Shown here piece after piece: positions 35,873 through 47,800 of a stretch of 64,000 bases of DNA; position 1 is the first letter of the stretch, and every line of letters starts with the position of its first letter. The stretch is from Intoshia linei. Taxonomy: Eukaryota; Orthonectida; Rhopaluridae. The notes below the pieces were generated by a model. That model saw only the letters and a program-made list of their open reading frames with translations, made no database searches and was not told the origin of the DNA. Location of the stretch: contig LWCA01000063.1 in NCBI GenBank assembly GCA_001642005.1, forward strand, positions 1 through 64,000, in the 5' to 3' direction. A program made the position numbers and the translations under genes.

Positions 35873-37612
35873 TTTCTTTTCAAAAATGGTACAAATGTTA
35901 TTTTTGAATTATTTAGATCAATATTTACTATGGTATATTCCAATTATAAATATTTGAAATCTTGAAAACTGCGTTCAACATTATTTTTTATGTTTATTTT
36001 ATTATGTAATATTAAATAAATGTCATATAGTGTAAATTTCTTTTCAGTGTTATTTAGAGGGACAATTATAAATCTATTAACCTATCACTTACACATTTAT
36101 ATCAATTCCTTTATTAATTATTTTTATTATTAAGGATCAAAACAGAATATTGAACCATCAAACATTTTTTTTAAATGTATATTACAATATACTATTTGAA
36201 TGCATTTTATTCAATTTTTTATTTATGTGAAATTATTAGATCGTTAATCTTTACTCATATAAAATGCAATTTTTGTGTATCTGTCAGACAGATATATTGT
36301 ATGAAAAGAATACAAGGGACCTATTTTTTAAATCGACATTTTTATAATTCACCATAAACTAATTCGATAACTAGGGTTGCTAGTAGAGTTCGGCGCGATG
36401 CTACGTTCCCTTATATATTATATTATTATTAATAATATAGTATTTTTATGTGAGACATTTAGAATGATCAATCCACTTGAATCGGCATTTTTACAACAAC
36501 CCATTATAGATTATCTTATTTTACACGAAAATACACCGAATGCGCACTAATCAACATTGATTCTTCAATACATGATACACCCTAATGTAGTGGTTGTCAA
36601 TCTTTTATACCTTGTGAGTTGCGATCTTTATGAACAACAAAATTTTTTGCGACCCTCCTGTTATTACGAACAAACGAAAATTTTTTATATCTAAAATATT
36701 AACTTTACTACTTTATCTACTAACATTTGTATTGGTAAATTGGTGCATTGGTATACTATAGAAACATGTTCCATTTTATTCAAAATATACAATTTATATT
36801 TTAAATTTCTGATTTATTACTGAATTTAATTTAATGACTATTATCTACATTTTATTTATAAATTCTGAAGAAACTATATTTTAATGTAAAATTTACTAAG
36901 GATTGGTTTAGAAACGAATCATTTTTGCTTTACATTGCACAAAATTTTTTTCGAAGCCCCAATTGAAAATGGATTGAAAACTATACCTAATACAAAGAAC
37001 AAAAATATTTTTAGATACTAAGTGGACTATATGAAGTCTTTAGAGGTCTTAATTTATAAATTAATTTTAATTTTAATTTATTTAACTTAATTTATTAATT
37101 AATGTATATTAATTAGTGGAGCTTTATACAGATAGTGATATCTTCAATATTTATGAAACAGGGTTAAACTTGAACTAGCTTCAACAACCATAAGTACGAA
37201 AAAATCTTAGGGTGGTAAAGTAAAAAGTTGAGATAATGAATCCTGATATTATTCTGAAGAAATTTGAATATTTGTAGTGTGAATTATGTTTTTCGTTGAA
37301 TAAAATGAATAAATTTTCATTACAAAAGTATTGCAAATGTATTTAAAATTTAAATTAAATTCGGAAAAATTATTCACTAACAATTGTTACAGTACAATTG
37401 CAAAATTATGCATTTTGTATTTTTAGTAGATACATTATCTACTAACGGTACAAATTAGCAAATTATTCATTAACGAATTCACTACTAACGGTGCTTGACT
37501 GTACAATGTACATACTTTTAATAATTCTGAAATCTTTTGAAACTTAAAAAAATAAATTTCTAATGATTAAAAATATAAAATTACTTTAAATTAATGAGAT
37601 TTTTCCCTTTAA

Positions 37613-38140
37613 CCCGAATACTCCCAGACAAATTTTTCCAATTTTTTGGCTTCGATTTTTACAAAAATTTGGAAAGTTAATATATACTTGCCTATTTTTC
37701 ACCATATAAAATTTTACGTAATTACCAATTGTAGTTATGGAGTTATTTCATATGATTATATGGTCACATTGGGAAAATAAGGCAAATAAAAGCGTGTATA
37801 TATAAAACCGCATCGTCAATATACTTAATTATTTCATCAAATTGTAGCCAATACATGAATTCATCATATGGTATTCATTAAATTCAGTTATCACAACTTT
37901 AACATATAAAAATATAAAAAAAATTTTCAGTGAATTTTTTTTGCTTTGAAAAATCATTTTGGTCCACTGTTAGTGACACAGGAGGCTAATCGGTGAAAAC
38001 TCATAACTAATATACTCGAATGTTATATAATATACTAATTAATTTAATTTTTCATATTTAATTAACTTTGTTTCAATTTGATACGTGTTTTTATAATTGT
38101 AATGTTGTGTGACCATATCGTCACACTGGGAGTATTCGTG
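37613..38140. mobile_element. piggyBac-type element nested in the hAT copy
   Basis: TTAA at 37609-37612 and 38141-38144 flank 'cccgaatactcccag' and 'ctgggagtattcgtg', a 15-bp inverted repeat with one mismatch. 528 bp with no coding capacity. It interrupts the hAT transposase remnant. Confidence 0.8.
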
Positions 38141-38250
38141 TTAACAGCATGACATTTTTCTTTTATTGTTATTTGAAACCCAGATTTTGACCCCAGCATA
38201 GTTGGTGCACCATCAGTAAAAACACCGCATATATGCATGTATAGTTCCAA
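38062..38250 (-). pseudogene. hAT transposase (ZBED5-like) fragment
   Basis: The frame from 38250 reads 'CGVFTDGAPTMLGSKSGFQ' followed by 'TIKEKCHAV', matching the conserved 'TDGAPAMLGSRSGF' block of ZBED5/FAM200-type hAT transposases. True homology ends near 38141, where the piggyBac-type element begins; the later residues of this frame are encoded by the insertion. No other transposase blocks remain. Confidence 0.75.
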
Positions 38251-38558
38251 TTTAAATTTCTATCAATAAAAAAGTCATCAATTTTGTAAATATCCATTGT
38301 TTTGTATTCGTAAAGAGTTTACTACATAATAAGAATTCTCCTCAATTTCATTCAAATGAATTATACCTCACAAAAAATAAAATTAAACAATCAAATAATG
38401 TATAAAAATTTGCTACCCCAGGGAAATTTTGCTACCCCTAACGGTCACGACCCCCTGGTTAAGAAACTATACCCTAATGCATATATGCTGAGTTTTAAGA
38501 GTACACATAAACTTAGCGAACATTTCATTACATTTGATTTATTTTTTAAAAATAGTCA

Positions 38559-38708
38559 GACCTCTCAATACCGCCACTATATTTATTATTTTACTATATG
38601 GCCGATTATTAATGCATAGCAGCCATATCCATGATCTATTCCCTATAACATTAAACTCTCAATGCCGCCATTTTCGTATTTTGATATTTATGGCTGTATT
38701 GAGATGTC
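38559..38708. mobile_element. Short MITE with 17-bp inverted ends
   Basis: The ends 'gacctctcaataccgcc' and 'ggctgtattgagatgtc' are inverted repeats with three mismatches. About 150 bp and close to the right end of the hAT copy. Superfamily not determined. Confidence 0.5.
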
Positions 38709-38994
38709 TTAATGTACTATTTTTTGTGTATGATTAATGTCAGACCCGAATATACCATACTCTGAGGCCTTTCTTCGAGATCCTCGACAAAATTTTTGTA
38801 AAATTGCCTCATTTTTCGAATTTGTGAAGTTCAAAAAATTATATTTTAAATATCATAACTAGAGAACACTAAAAAGAGCACTTTTGAAATGAAACGAGTA
38901 GAAAAATGATAAAATGTATCGTGATAATATTAATGATAAAATATATAGCGAAGTGCATTATGCTTTATGACATAATCGTGCTAAAACTGTGTTT

Positions 38995-39093
38995 TAGATA
39001 TTAAAATTCTAAGACAGGTAGTTATTGAAATAAACGGTAACACACACCAACACACACAAACAAATATTGCGTAGCATATTATATAAGTAAAGA
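38995..39093 (-). mobile_element. Helitron 5' end fragment
   Basis: On the minus strand it begins TCTTTACTTATATAATATG at 39093, preceded by A, and continues through the GTTTGTGTGTG block and the 'ttcaataactacctgtctta' region. Only the first 100 bases are retained. Confidence 0.7.
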
Positions 39094-39471
39094 TTTTGTA
39101 AAATGTTAATATTGTCGTATTAATATTAAGGCAATGTATGTTAAAAATGTTTTGTATTTTGGAAACAAAACTAATGGATATCCTTCAACACAACACTTAA
39201 AAACCAATAAATGATGTGAAAAAAGTATACACATTTCTTGAAATTGTTACACTTTAATTATACTTACATATTAATAATAATACTAAATACTTATTTAAAT
39301 TTAATGTTTGGGTTATTAACGCGTCATATTTTCAATTTTCAGTAGATACTACCCCAAAAATGCTATTGAAGAATGCGATTGGCCAAAATATTAATAAAAA
39401 ACACAAAAAACATAAAACAATACAATTTAATAATTCCATGATTATGTTTATTTATTATTAGCATACATAAT

Positions 39472-41332
39472 TTAATTAAAGAGAATTCCTATTACAACAG
39501 TGAATATCAATCCAATAGGTATTCCAATTGACATTGCATCTAAAAATATGTATATTGTATTAAAATAAAATTATGTGTATTATATTAATATATAAATGCT
39601 ACGGTAAATTTTTATTATTAAACTAAACTATTAAATGAAAATAAAAAAATTAGATTGTGTAAAGCACATACCACTGCACGTAGAAGTATCGTTGTGCCAG
39701 GTACACGTAACTGGGCCAACGTTAGTACAGTACGTCTTAACGGACACGATAGTACATGGATCAGCTAAAAATGTTTAAAAAATATATATAAAAAGATACG
39801 AATTGAAAAAGCAAGGTTGTTGTGAATTAATGTAATCAACACAATAAATAATATGATGGATTTATTGAAATTTTGCATTCTCTTAATTTGAAAACAATTT
39901 ATATTTTTAAATTATTAAATGAATTTTTTATCAAAATGGAAGTATGTTAAAACTGTTAGTATTTACATAACCATGAATTCTAAATATATGCATATACACA
40001 TCACAATAAAAATTAAATTTCTTTGTTATAAACTATGCTCAGATTTAATTCATAGGTTCAAGGCCAATTTCTGTATTTAATTTTCATTTAATTTGTTTTG
40101 ACTACTTAGATTGTTACGCAATTTAAATCATTATTTAATGATTTCCATTATTAAATTTATTTATTATTTTTCATGTTATTGTTGAACTCTAATAAATCAT
40201 TGTTTTCATATTGATGTGGTTTATTTCAAGATATACACAAAATTTAACTGTGAATGTTTTTGACTTTTCAGTATTTATACATTTATCTAATCAACTTGAA
40301 TTTTAATGTCAATGATTTCTTACAAAGTACAGTTTATTACGGTTTTGTGCGTTGTGTAACTATTTATAAATAGGTAAGAGTTTGCAAATACATTTGTAAA
40401 TATTTCAAACACATGGTAAAGGTTTTCTTTAGGGTTTTTCAACCTATTTCATATCAATGGCCACTTTTTGACTACAATTTTCCAAACGCCCATTGCAATT
40501 AAAATTGAAATTAGTAACATTAAAACTTTAAACCATGTAAAATTCGATGGTATTGATATTCCATTTGTGCCAAGGTATGATGGTTTTTTTCATTTGAAAA
40601 TTGAATTATATATTTCAGAGAAATGCACCATTTTCGAGTAATTGCTCGATTTACTCATATGGAATTTTTAACCGAGTTGCACTAAAAAGATTTCCATGAA
40701 CTGTTTTGAAAAATTTAGTAATCAATTTTACCAACCTTTGTTGCAACAAACATATATTATTAACAAAAGAAATTATAAAACTAATGTAACTAAGCTAATT
40801 AATAATATAATAATAATAAATAATTAATATAATCATGGTACATAATTATTGAGTAATTTTTAAATACAAATTATACGTCGAAAATTTATTCCAGAAGGCG
40901 TTAAAAAAATATATTTCTAAAAAGAGAGCTGTAGACAAAATGAGTTTGGGAACCTCTGCTCTAAAGCGAATTTTGTTCTGAGCGACACAATCATCGATTT
41001 TGCTATATAATCATATTATAGATTTTTTATTATTTTGTGGGTTTCTTTAAGAGAAATAGTTTTTAAAGATTTTCAAAATAATTTTGGGCTAAAGATTTGT
41101 TAGGTTTTTAATAGAACATTTTTTTCATCAATTTTTAAAGATTTAAAGATTAGAGACGGCTAATGTTTCTATGAAGTGCATAACAATAAGTTAGTTGATG
41201 TAAAAAACAATAATGATGATTTTTTAAATAATGTTAAAAAATTACAACTAATACATTTATCGCCAGTCCAAACGCAGTGAAAATCGGTGGCAGGTTCACA
41301 AACAGATTTGAAAAAGAAGGCATTACACAAAT
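39472..41332 (-). CDS. Cysteine-rich single-pass membrane protein, 3' exons only
   Basis: Three exons in consistent phase: 41332-41255, 39764-39672, 39539-39472 (stop TAA at 39474-39472). They encode two similar Cys-rich segments, 'CNAFFFKSVCEPATDFHCVW' and, from the second exon, 'DPCTIVSVKTYC' plus 'GPVTCTWHND', then a hydrophobic C-terminus 'AMSIGIPIGLIFTVVIGILF' ending in one Asn. This looks like the membrane-proximal part of a type I surface protein with almost no cytoplasmic tail; loss of the last exon could give GPI-anchored or soluble forms. The 5' exon with a signal peptide is not found; the space back to the next gene (41814) has no convincing start. No family recognised. The middle intron (1.5 kb) is repeat-rich. 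Confidence 0.55.
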
Positions 41333-41813
41333 CTAGACTCAATGATTAAAAAATATAAATAAAATCAAATTTTAAAAATATATTATCGGTATCCTCATAT
41401 TGACACTTGAAAACTTTAATAATATTTAATAAAAAATATTTTATGGTAAAAACAAAACTAAAATTAATATAAATGATATCCTTAATTGTATTAAATATTC
41501 ACCAGTGCAATGTAATATACAATATAAAGTTAATCCTACTATGACTTAGACTTTTATGTGGATATGAAATTGAATGTATAATTGATATCTCAAATGCATA
41601 ATTTAATGTGTATAATAATGATATATTGAAATTTTATTTTAATTGATTTAAAATACCACTTTTTGCTACAATACAATAATTTATAAATAGAAAAAATTTA
41701 ATATTATAATTTTGACTCACATACTAGGATTAAGCGATCGTTAAACTATTGAAAAATTTAAAATTATTTTAAAATGTAATGTACACATTTATTTGTATAA
41801 TCACATGTTAAAA

Positions 41814-44800
41814 TTATTTTGATATGTGAGGATTATCTTTTTTAATATATTCTATACGTAGTCGAGCAATTTCGTTGCACAAGTTTTTCATTTCACGCTA
41901 AATTTTTTATTAATTTATAAAATACCAAGTATAATACATAACATATAATGGGTAAACTAATAATGTATAATGTTACAAATTTAATTAAAAATAAGAGACT
42001 CTTAAGGTACTAGTTTATTAGGAAAGTTTAGTTTAACTGATTTGATATATTTAATGTATTGATTATTTTAAATTAATTCCTACAAACACATTCAGATAAG
42101 CCACCAATTACACGGCGCTGCTTTTGAGCAAATTTAAAAACATCTAACCCAATGATATTAGATCTTGTTCACGATGACGAAATTATCATAACGTGATGCA
42201 TCACGTAATTTCTTCAAGTCGCTGAATTGCTTAGTTTATGATTAATTTTTGTGAAGTAGAGTTTATTTTTGGTTTATTGGACATACAACAATACATTTCT
42301 TAAGTTCATTTCTTGAATTTATTTACGTATTAATGACATTGTAAATATAATTTCATAATTAGAATATATAAAATTATAAAAAAAATCGTCCACAAATATA
42401 TTATGGGTCAAAAACACAAAAAACTAGTAAATTTTACATACTCAAAACATATCCACAGTTGATTTATGATATACATAAATGAATGTACATTATACATTAA
42501 TATAAAAGCACTATGTTGATTGTTATTAACTACGTACAAACAGCACCTAGTTGTTGTAGTTTTAATTTTAATTTTAAACAAAATGCTTTGGAAATGAGAA
42601 TTTGAAATTTAAAAATTGCGTAGCAATTTAAAAAAATTTCGAAGGAATGAATTATATAGATTTTCACCTATATGTCTTTATTGGAATTGTGCAGACATTC
42701 AATGCACATTTTTTTTCAAATTGTAAGATCAATAGATTTTCAATTTTTATTTTAATCGAAATATTTGAAAAATATTGGTTGATAATATATTAAAAGTATT
42801 TTTCACCCGGGAATGCGTAGATTTCTCGGATTGAAATTATGTATTTATATAGTATGTAAAATCGGATTTTATAAAAGAATATTGGTGTAAGTCAATTTTT
42901 CCATGAGGGCTTGAAATAATATTTTTGATTAAATTTTATTAGTGGTGGGATTTTTGAAATGGTAAATTTTAAATATTATAATATAATCATATTTTCATAG
43001 TAATAACATAAATCAAATACAGGTATGTCTCAATTTTTTTCGGGAAATTCCGGAAATCGTAAAAATCCCAAGAAATTTAATTCCCGGGAATTTTGTCCCG
43101 GCACAATCACTACCATTGGTGTGTCAATTTTTGAGATTTACAACAATTTTAATGATTTTAAAGCGCCTCCGAGAATTTTTTTTTTAATTTAAATTTTGAT
43201 TTGATTTTATTTAAAAAAAAAAGTAAATTGGGTTGTGGTTCTGAAATTCAAATTCTAAAACTGAAAAATAGATAAAAAATATTCCCTGCGAAACACTGTA
43301 TTAGAAATTAGGTTTTAATAAATTCTTCGACTGTTAACGTTTTAACCCTTTCACTGTCTGTGTATTTTATACTATACACAGCAATTTCACTTCATACGTC
43401 TGTGTATTCTATAATATACACAGAATAATTTTAAAAAACAATATTCTTTTATTTTCATACATTTTCAGATAGGTTATTTAAAAATAATACAAGTTTAAAT
43501 TAAAACATAAATTCCAGACGTGTGGTGATGCATCATAAAATAGTATTAGACAGTGAAAGAGTTAAATATACGGTAAGATACTCAGACACACACAGACATT
43601 CAATTTTAATAAATATATAATAAATATAAAGATTTTATAGTCAAATATAAACTTTAAAATATTCATTGTTAATTTTTTCATGAATTATTAGATATATTCA
43701 TTAATAATTTTACCATAACAACAGTAATATTTATAATGGTTAAATTAAGTGACCTAATCATTATTTATACAAATTTTTATGAAAATTGAAGATGGTCAAG
43801 TTACTAGCATATGTTGTTTTTATATGTAATTGTCAATGGGTAATAAACTTACATAAATGATAGCAGGATCAATATCTTGAAATTCAATTTCTGGTATATC
43901 GTACAAAATTGTACTTTGAACAAATGCAGAAACAATATTATGGGGATCAAAGACACATTGTTTTCTAAGTAAACTTGGGTTATTCAGTCTATATTTGTTG
44001 TTTAATATATGTTTAATAATCTAAATTATTATTTACATTATGCTAATACGAATATTCATTACATTATATATCGTACATTAAATTCTCGATTCCAACCTCA
44101 CTGTATCATACAAAATCGTCTAAAAATTATAAGGGTCACTACAGTTCATTGGTGCAGTTAAAAAGTATCAAAAATTAAAAATTAAGAATTTAATTTGTTA
44201 ACTGTCTCGCTACCAGTGGATTGTATGTTATGAAGTAAGTCAAGGTAGGATTATCCGATTTATGCATCATTATTAATATTATTTAAAAAGTAATTTGGAC
44301 CAGAAATATATGGACTTCTGAGGTTGAAAGTTTTGACTTTACATTTTACCTTACTAGAAATGTTGAAAATTTCAAAATGTTACCACACGCATAGTGTTGA
44401 TGAAATAATATCAAATAAATAAAAAGCGTAAATAATATATATTGTGCTTTTGACAGTGAAGACGTCAATTTATCTGATTTTTTTAAAATTCTAGACCCTT
44501 TTCATTTTTAATTGGTATTTTTGATCATGGAGAGGGCAATTACAGATTTTAAAAATTATATTACATTATACACCCGAAATATATGACGAGATTATTGTTT
44601 TTGAAATTTCTTAGACTCAATTTTCTAAATAAATGGTTACACACAAAAACAAATTTCTAGAAACTTTTACATTATCGGTAATGATAATTACTGTATAAGT
44701 AACGATTTATCCTCGTATTTTCTTGTTCGATCCAATACGGGATACCAAGATGATAATTATAATTAAACTTTCAAAATTTAGTTTGGACAAAGTGTTTATC

Positions 44801-47800
44801 AATTTTTAATTAATTTTTATTAATTTTATAAATCTTTATTGACACAGGCTTTCCCATCCTCATTTATTACTATTATAGAATGATGAACATATTTCACTGG
44901 AATCGTTAATATAATTTACTATAAATTAGGAATTTACGACATACCCACGGTAATAATATTAAAAAGATAGCAATAATTGTAGGCAAATATGATATAAATG
45001 AAATTAAGTGTTTTATTTCAGGAGCAATTGGTTTCCAAGTTATGCTAAATATATATTAGTATATTTAATTACTAATTTATAATACAAAAATAATTACAAT
45101 TAGTATATAAATAATTTAAATTATTACCGTAAAATCATAAAACTTGTCATTAAAACTATTTCAAAGGTGACAGCCAGCATATTTAAATAATTTTCTTGTC
45201 GGTTTTTGGAGTATTTAATAATTATAATATTTTCTCGGCAGCAAAACAGTAGAATTGTTAATCTTGCTACATGTGCATTATTGTTAATTTAAAACAATTA
45301 TATAATTAATATTAAAATATATTTTGTATACATGGTTATTAAAAAATAATATGGATATCTCATATATGTTATGGGAATAGCCAAAGACTACTGTATACTT
45401 AATTTGGTTTAAGCTGTCCTTGGAATACCGTAAAAATTATTTTTATAAATTTTCTGCAACTAAAAATAATTCTTAGTTTGTCACTAGTGTCCGCTCCTTT
45501 TTGAATTGTCCCAAAATAATTATTTTTAAAACTATTCATCGAAATATCAATCCAATGAGGATTACATACTAAAACGTACTTTCTCAGTTTCGATATTTTA
45601 CTTTTTTTTGGACGCCCTAGTGCCCATACAGTGGATTTAGCTTTTTAGATTGAATATGTGATTAGAAAAATCTACAAAGCTTAATGACATATAAGCTAAA
45701 GATAGATTTTTCACCCATATTTCTTTATTGGAAATGTGTAGACGTTCAATGCACATTTTTTGAAATTGTAGATTTACATTTTCATTTTTATTTTAATCGA
45801 AACATTTGAAAAATATTAAAAATTATTTTTCATCGGGAATGCGCACATTTTTTGGGTTGAACTTTTTTATTTATATCAACTGAATTAAGCTCTAACAAAA
45901 TAATTTTTTTTTTAATTTTCGGACCGATAACACATTTTTTGTTTTTATAAAATATTTCGGAAAAAAAATATATGAATACTAAAATGCTTTTTTGACCATG
46001 AATTCGTCACTTATTCGGATTGAAATTTTTTGTGTGTGTTAACAGGATACAATCATCTAGTGAACCACTTTTCTATTTTTTACAGGTGTATTAGAAATAG
46101 TGGATATAACTAACGGGTATTAAATTTAAAAAAGGTTATGAAACCATGAATTAGATATTTACGGACATAAGACAACGCTGCTTGTTCTACAACAACTATA
46201 TAATAATGGCAATACAATTATGATTAAAAATTATATAACGGTGCTACAGCCGACAAGGTCCCAGAAATATTATTATTATGGCGAATAAGAGATTTCATGA
46301 CTAATTTAACGAAAAAACAATACTACGTGAATTTTTTTTCCAAAAGTTAATAAAGTTCAATAAATTTGATTTGTAAGTTAAATTTTTTTGTTTTTATAGG
46401 TTAAAAAAAAATCGCCCTATTTATTATACGTCCCGGAAAAAACTGTAATTGAAATGTGGACTTTATAAAATTCTAAGACTAATAGTTATTGGAATAAACC
46501 AGTTTTAATTTAATTAGTTTAGTATTTAGTTAGTTTTTTTTAATTGATAAAAGTAGTAAAAGTTAACACTCTAATGTATATTATACAATGTAAAATGCAC
46601 ATCAGTGTGCATTTTTATTCAACATTGGATTAAATAAGCGGGATATTATTGAGTTTTACCCAAATAAGCAAAATATTGAATCCATTGGTCTGTACATTGG
46701 AAATTGGGTAAACTATTAGATATCCGAGTTGAATTAAATGTAATACTTTTTACAGTATTGTTTGTATCAAAATATATTTGAGAATCATTTGAAATTAGAT
46801 TATTATTGATTATGGTGCAATCATACATATTACTTACACCACTTTTATTGTAGTAATACAGCACAGTAATAGTCCAAGTAATTAGAGAAAATAATAAAAT
46901 TGAAAATAATATGCATAATTTCTTCAGGAGCATATTTTCAGTAATCATTACTCGTCGAGCTGTAATACTGGTGAATGATGCAGCAATTCTATCATAAAAT
47001 ATTAAAATTAAATATATATTCATTTTAATAATACATATTGTATTTATTATTTTTATTTAACTGACAATTCCTCGTTAACGGAATTTTTTGTAAACTAACT
47101 TTAAATTAAAATAATGAGAAATTAAATATTTTTTTTTATAATATGTTATACCTTTGAATTTACTACGTGTACTAACAAAATTATTCAAATATTTAAAAAC
47201 ATACTTATTTATATAAAGTTAAGTAATTGTTGCTAAAAATGTGTATCTTACACTGTGTAACCGTAATTTAGATAATTTATGAAATAATTAATAATCTTAG
47301 AGCATGGGTTCTAAATTTTTTTCTGTTTGGCAACTCAAAAATTTAATATTATAACTACGGTAACAAAAAATTTATAGATTAAATGGTAAAAATAGCTTTG
47401 AATTTAAATTATAAAAAACTTTTCAATATAAACAACACTGTGGTTTGTCTGATTTATTAGTATCATTTATTTTAATGACTCCATAAAAAATATAATCATC
47501 ACTCTATTTTCTTTTTTTTTGATAATAATTTTATATTAATTAATTTATTATTCAAAAATTTTCTGCCCTCCCCCACAAACTGATTTGACACACAGGTTAA
47601 AAACCCATGTCCTATGTTCTATTAGACCTGATTTAAGTTGATTTAAATAAAAAATTACAAAGTTTTAATTATTAAAATGTTTAATATGTGTATGTACGAG
47701 TCGTATAGTACGACTAGAATGAAGTATTTCATAAATTATAAAACTTATTTACCATAATATTTTGTATATATTATCGAGTAAATGTGTATATTAATTATAC

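Larger units (their letters stand above)
36588..38471 (-). mobile_element. hAT transposon copy with perfect 8-bp target duplication
   Basis: CCCTAATG flanks both sides (36580-36587 and 38472-38479). The ends 'tagtggttgtcaatc' and 'ctggttaagaaactata' are diverged hAT inverted repeats (consensus CAGTGGTTCTCAACC), followed inside by GTGAGTTGCGAT and GTCGTGACC-like motifs typical of such elements. 1884 bp. A remnant of transposase lies at 38062-38250 on the minus strand, and a piggyBac-type insertion sits at 37613-38140. Confidence 0.88.

Noticed and set aside
40432-40970. Possible hAT element with 'agggtttttcaacct' and 'gggaacctctgctctaaag' ends
   Set aside because: The termini pair poorly and no 8-bp duplication is visible, so it is not listed as an element.
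46646-47023. Taking 47023-46646 as a complete 125-codon gene
   Set aside because: The frame begins inside a likely intron and ends just past a GTAAAA donor; splicing at 46988 and 46660 links it in phase to membrane exons on both sides.
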